Of a stretch of 6,849 bases of DNA, positions 6,326-6,849 are shown in pieces. Each line of letters opens with the position of its first letter. Positions within the stretch are counted from its first letter, which is position 1. Location: contig CAAEEX010000107.1 in the NCBI GenBank assembly GCA_900755005.1, forward strand, positions 1-6,849, written 5' to 3'. This DNA comes from an uncultured Collinsella sp. (lineage in GTDB: Bacteria > Actinomycetota > Coriobacteriia > Coriobacteriales > Coriobacteriaceae). The notes beneath the pieces are model-generated. The model made no database searches and had not been told where the DNA came from. It was given only the letters and a program-made list of their open reading frames with translations. The position numbers and the translations under genes are program-made.

Positions 6326-6849
6326 ATGATGAATGAAGTGACGATGAACCGTGCGGCCTTTGTGGCAGGCGCGGGTGCGCTGGCTTGTGCGCTGGCTGGC
6401 TGCTCGGGCGGATTGGGCGGCGCGGGCGGTGCCAAGAAGGCGACCACGGCGGACGCCGCCTGTGTAGACGGCAACGCCAACGTGACGGTCTATGCTGCGA
6501 TCAACTTGGACGGCGCCGACCTGGTGCGCCTGCTCAAGCATCAAAACTATGAGTGGCAAGGCGAGAGCGTGGGCTACGGTGCCGCCGATGACGCGGGGCT
6601 TTTCGCCTTTACCTTTTCTAAGATTTCGGATGATGTGGACGAATTTGCGAACAGCGCGATACCGCTTTCGGAGTCCGAGTACGAGGAACTTGAGCCGGGC
6701 GGCGGAGACGATAGCGTGGCGATTTTGCTCTCGGTGGGCGGCTATACGACGGGCAATCGTGCGCTCACCGGCGCAATCGGCGATGCGGCGATAGTGCAGG
6801 AGAAGTGCACAATCGACGATTCCGTGTATTGGCTGGTCAAGGCGCTCGA
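6326..6849 (+). CDS. Putative lipoprotein, second of a divergent tandem pair (3' end outside window)
   Basis: This frame stays open from ATG 6326 to the right edge (174 complete codons seen), so the C-terminus is missing. The signal peptide has NRAAFVAGAGALACALAG followed by a lipobox LAGC, with C26 as the lipid site. A short Gly/Ala/Lys linker (27-45) follows. The folded part includes NYEWQ (74-78) and LEPGGGDDS...GGY (122-140). These align in order and spacing with GYAWQ and LDKGGTGS...SGY of the preceding protein, which shows tandem paralogy at low identity. C46 and C161 are outside the membrane. As in its partner, a Tat-like motif is present with a single arginine (R9). GAGGA at 6315-6319 gives a 6-base spacer to ATG 6326; ATG 6329 is also possible. 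The 35-base gap to the previous stop suggests co-transcription. Function unknown. Confidence 0.85.
   Translation, partial: MMNEVTMNRAAFVAGAGALACALAGCSGGLGGAGGAKKATTADAACVDGNANVTVYAAINLDGADLVRLLKHQNYEWQGESVGYGAADDAGLFAFTFSKISDDVDEFANSAIPLSESEYEELEPGGGDDSVAILLSVGGYTTGNRALTGAIGDAAIVQEKCTIDDSVYWLVKAL

Overview
The window looks like chromosome from a high-GC actinobacterium of class Coriobacteriia, most likely Collinsella or a close relative. Three things point there: the GC-rich codon use, a regulator with about twelve membrane segments and a C-terminal LuxR helix-turn-helix (a type expanded in that class), and a terminator whose loop carries a GGGGACAGGCACC motif that I remember from Collinsella intergenic regions. 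No database was searched, so the assignment is an inference. All six genes read on the + strand. No insertion sequence, phage gene, CRISPR array, tRNA or rRNA was seen.

Layout. Positions 12-48 hold a terminator-like hairpin, presumably ending a gene to the left of the window. A leader with a second strong hairpin (106-140) precedes a cytoplasmic glycoside hydrolase of the DUF4038/apiosidase-like (GH140-type) family at 182-1495. The 261-base gap that follows contains a long 20-bp-arm palindrome (1581-1645) that looks like an intergenic repeat. Next is the membrane-bound LuxR-type regulator (1757-3301), closed by a very strong rho-independent terminator (3304-3344).

After a 102-base gap comes a run of four tightly spaced genes with no terminator visible between them: a small single-pass membrane-anchored protein (3447-3896), a cytoplasmic-looking zinc-ribbon/Gly-rich/Gln-rich protein (3917-5476), a lipoprotein (5553-6290), and a second lipoprotein (6326 to beyond the right edge). 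The two lipoproteins are divergent tandem copies of each other.

How they may work together. The glycosidase is probably an independent sugar-catabolism gene. The four downstream genes could form one envelope-associated operon, with one anchored protein, two lipoproteins and one cytosolic zinc-ribbon protein, but none has a known function I can name. The membrane LuxR protein is a plausible regulator of a neighbour. However, the terminator at 3304-3344 makes it a separate transcription unit, so that link rests only on proximity. The most interesting unexplained items are the lipoprotein pair, the architecture of the zinc-ribbon protein, and the long palindrome.
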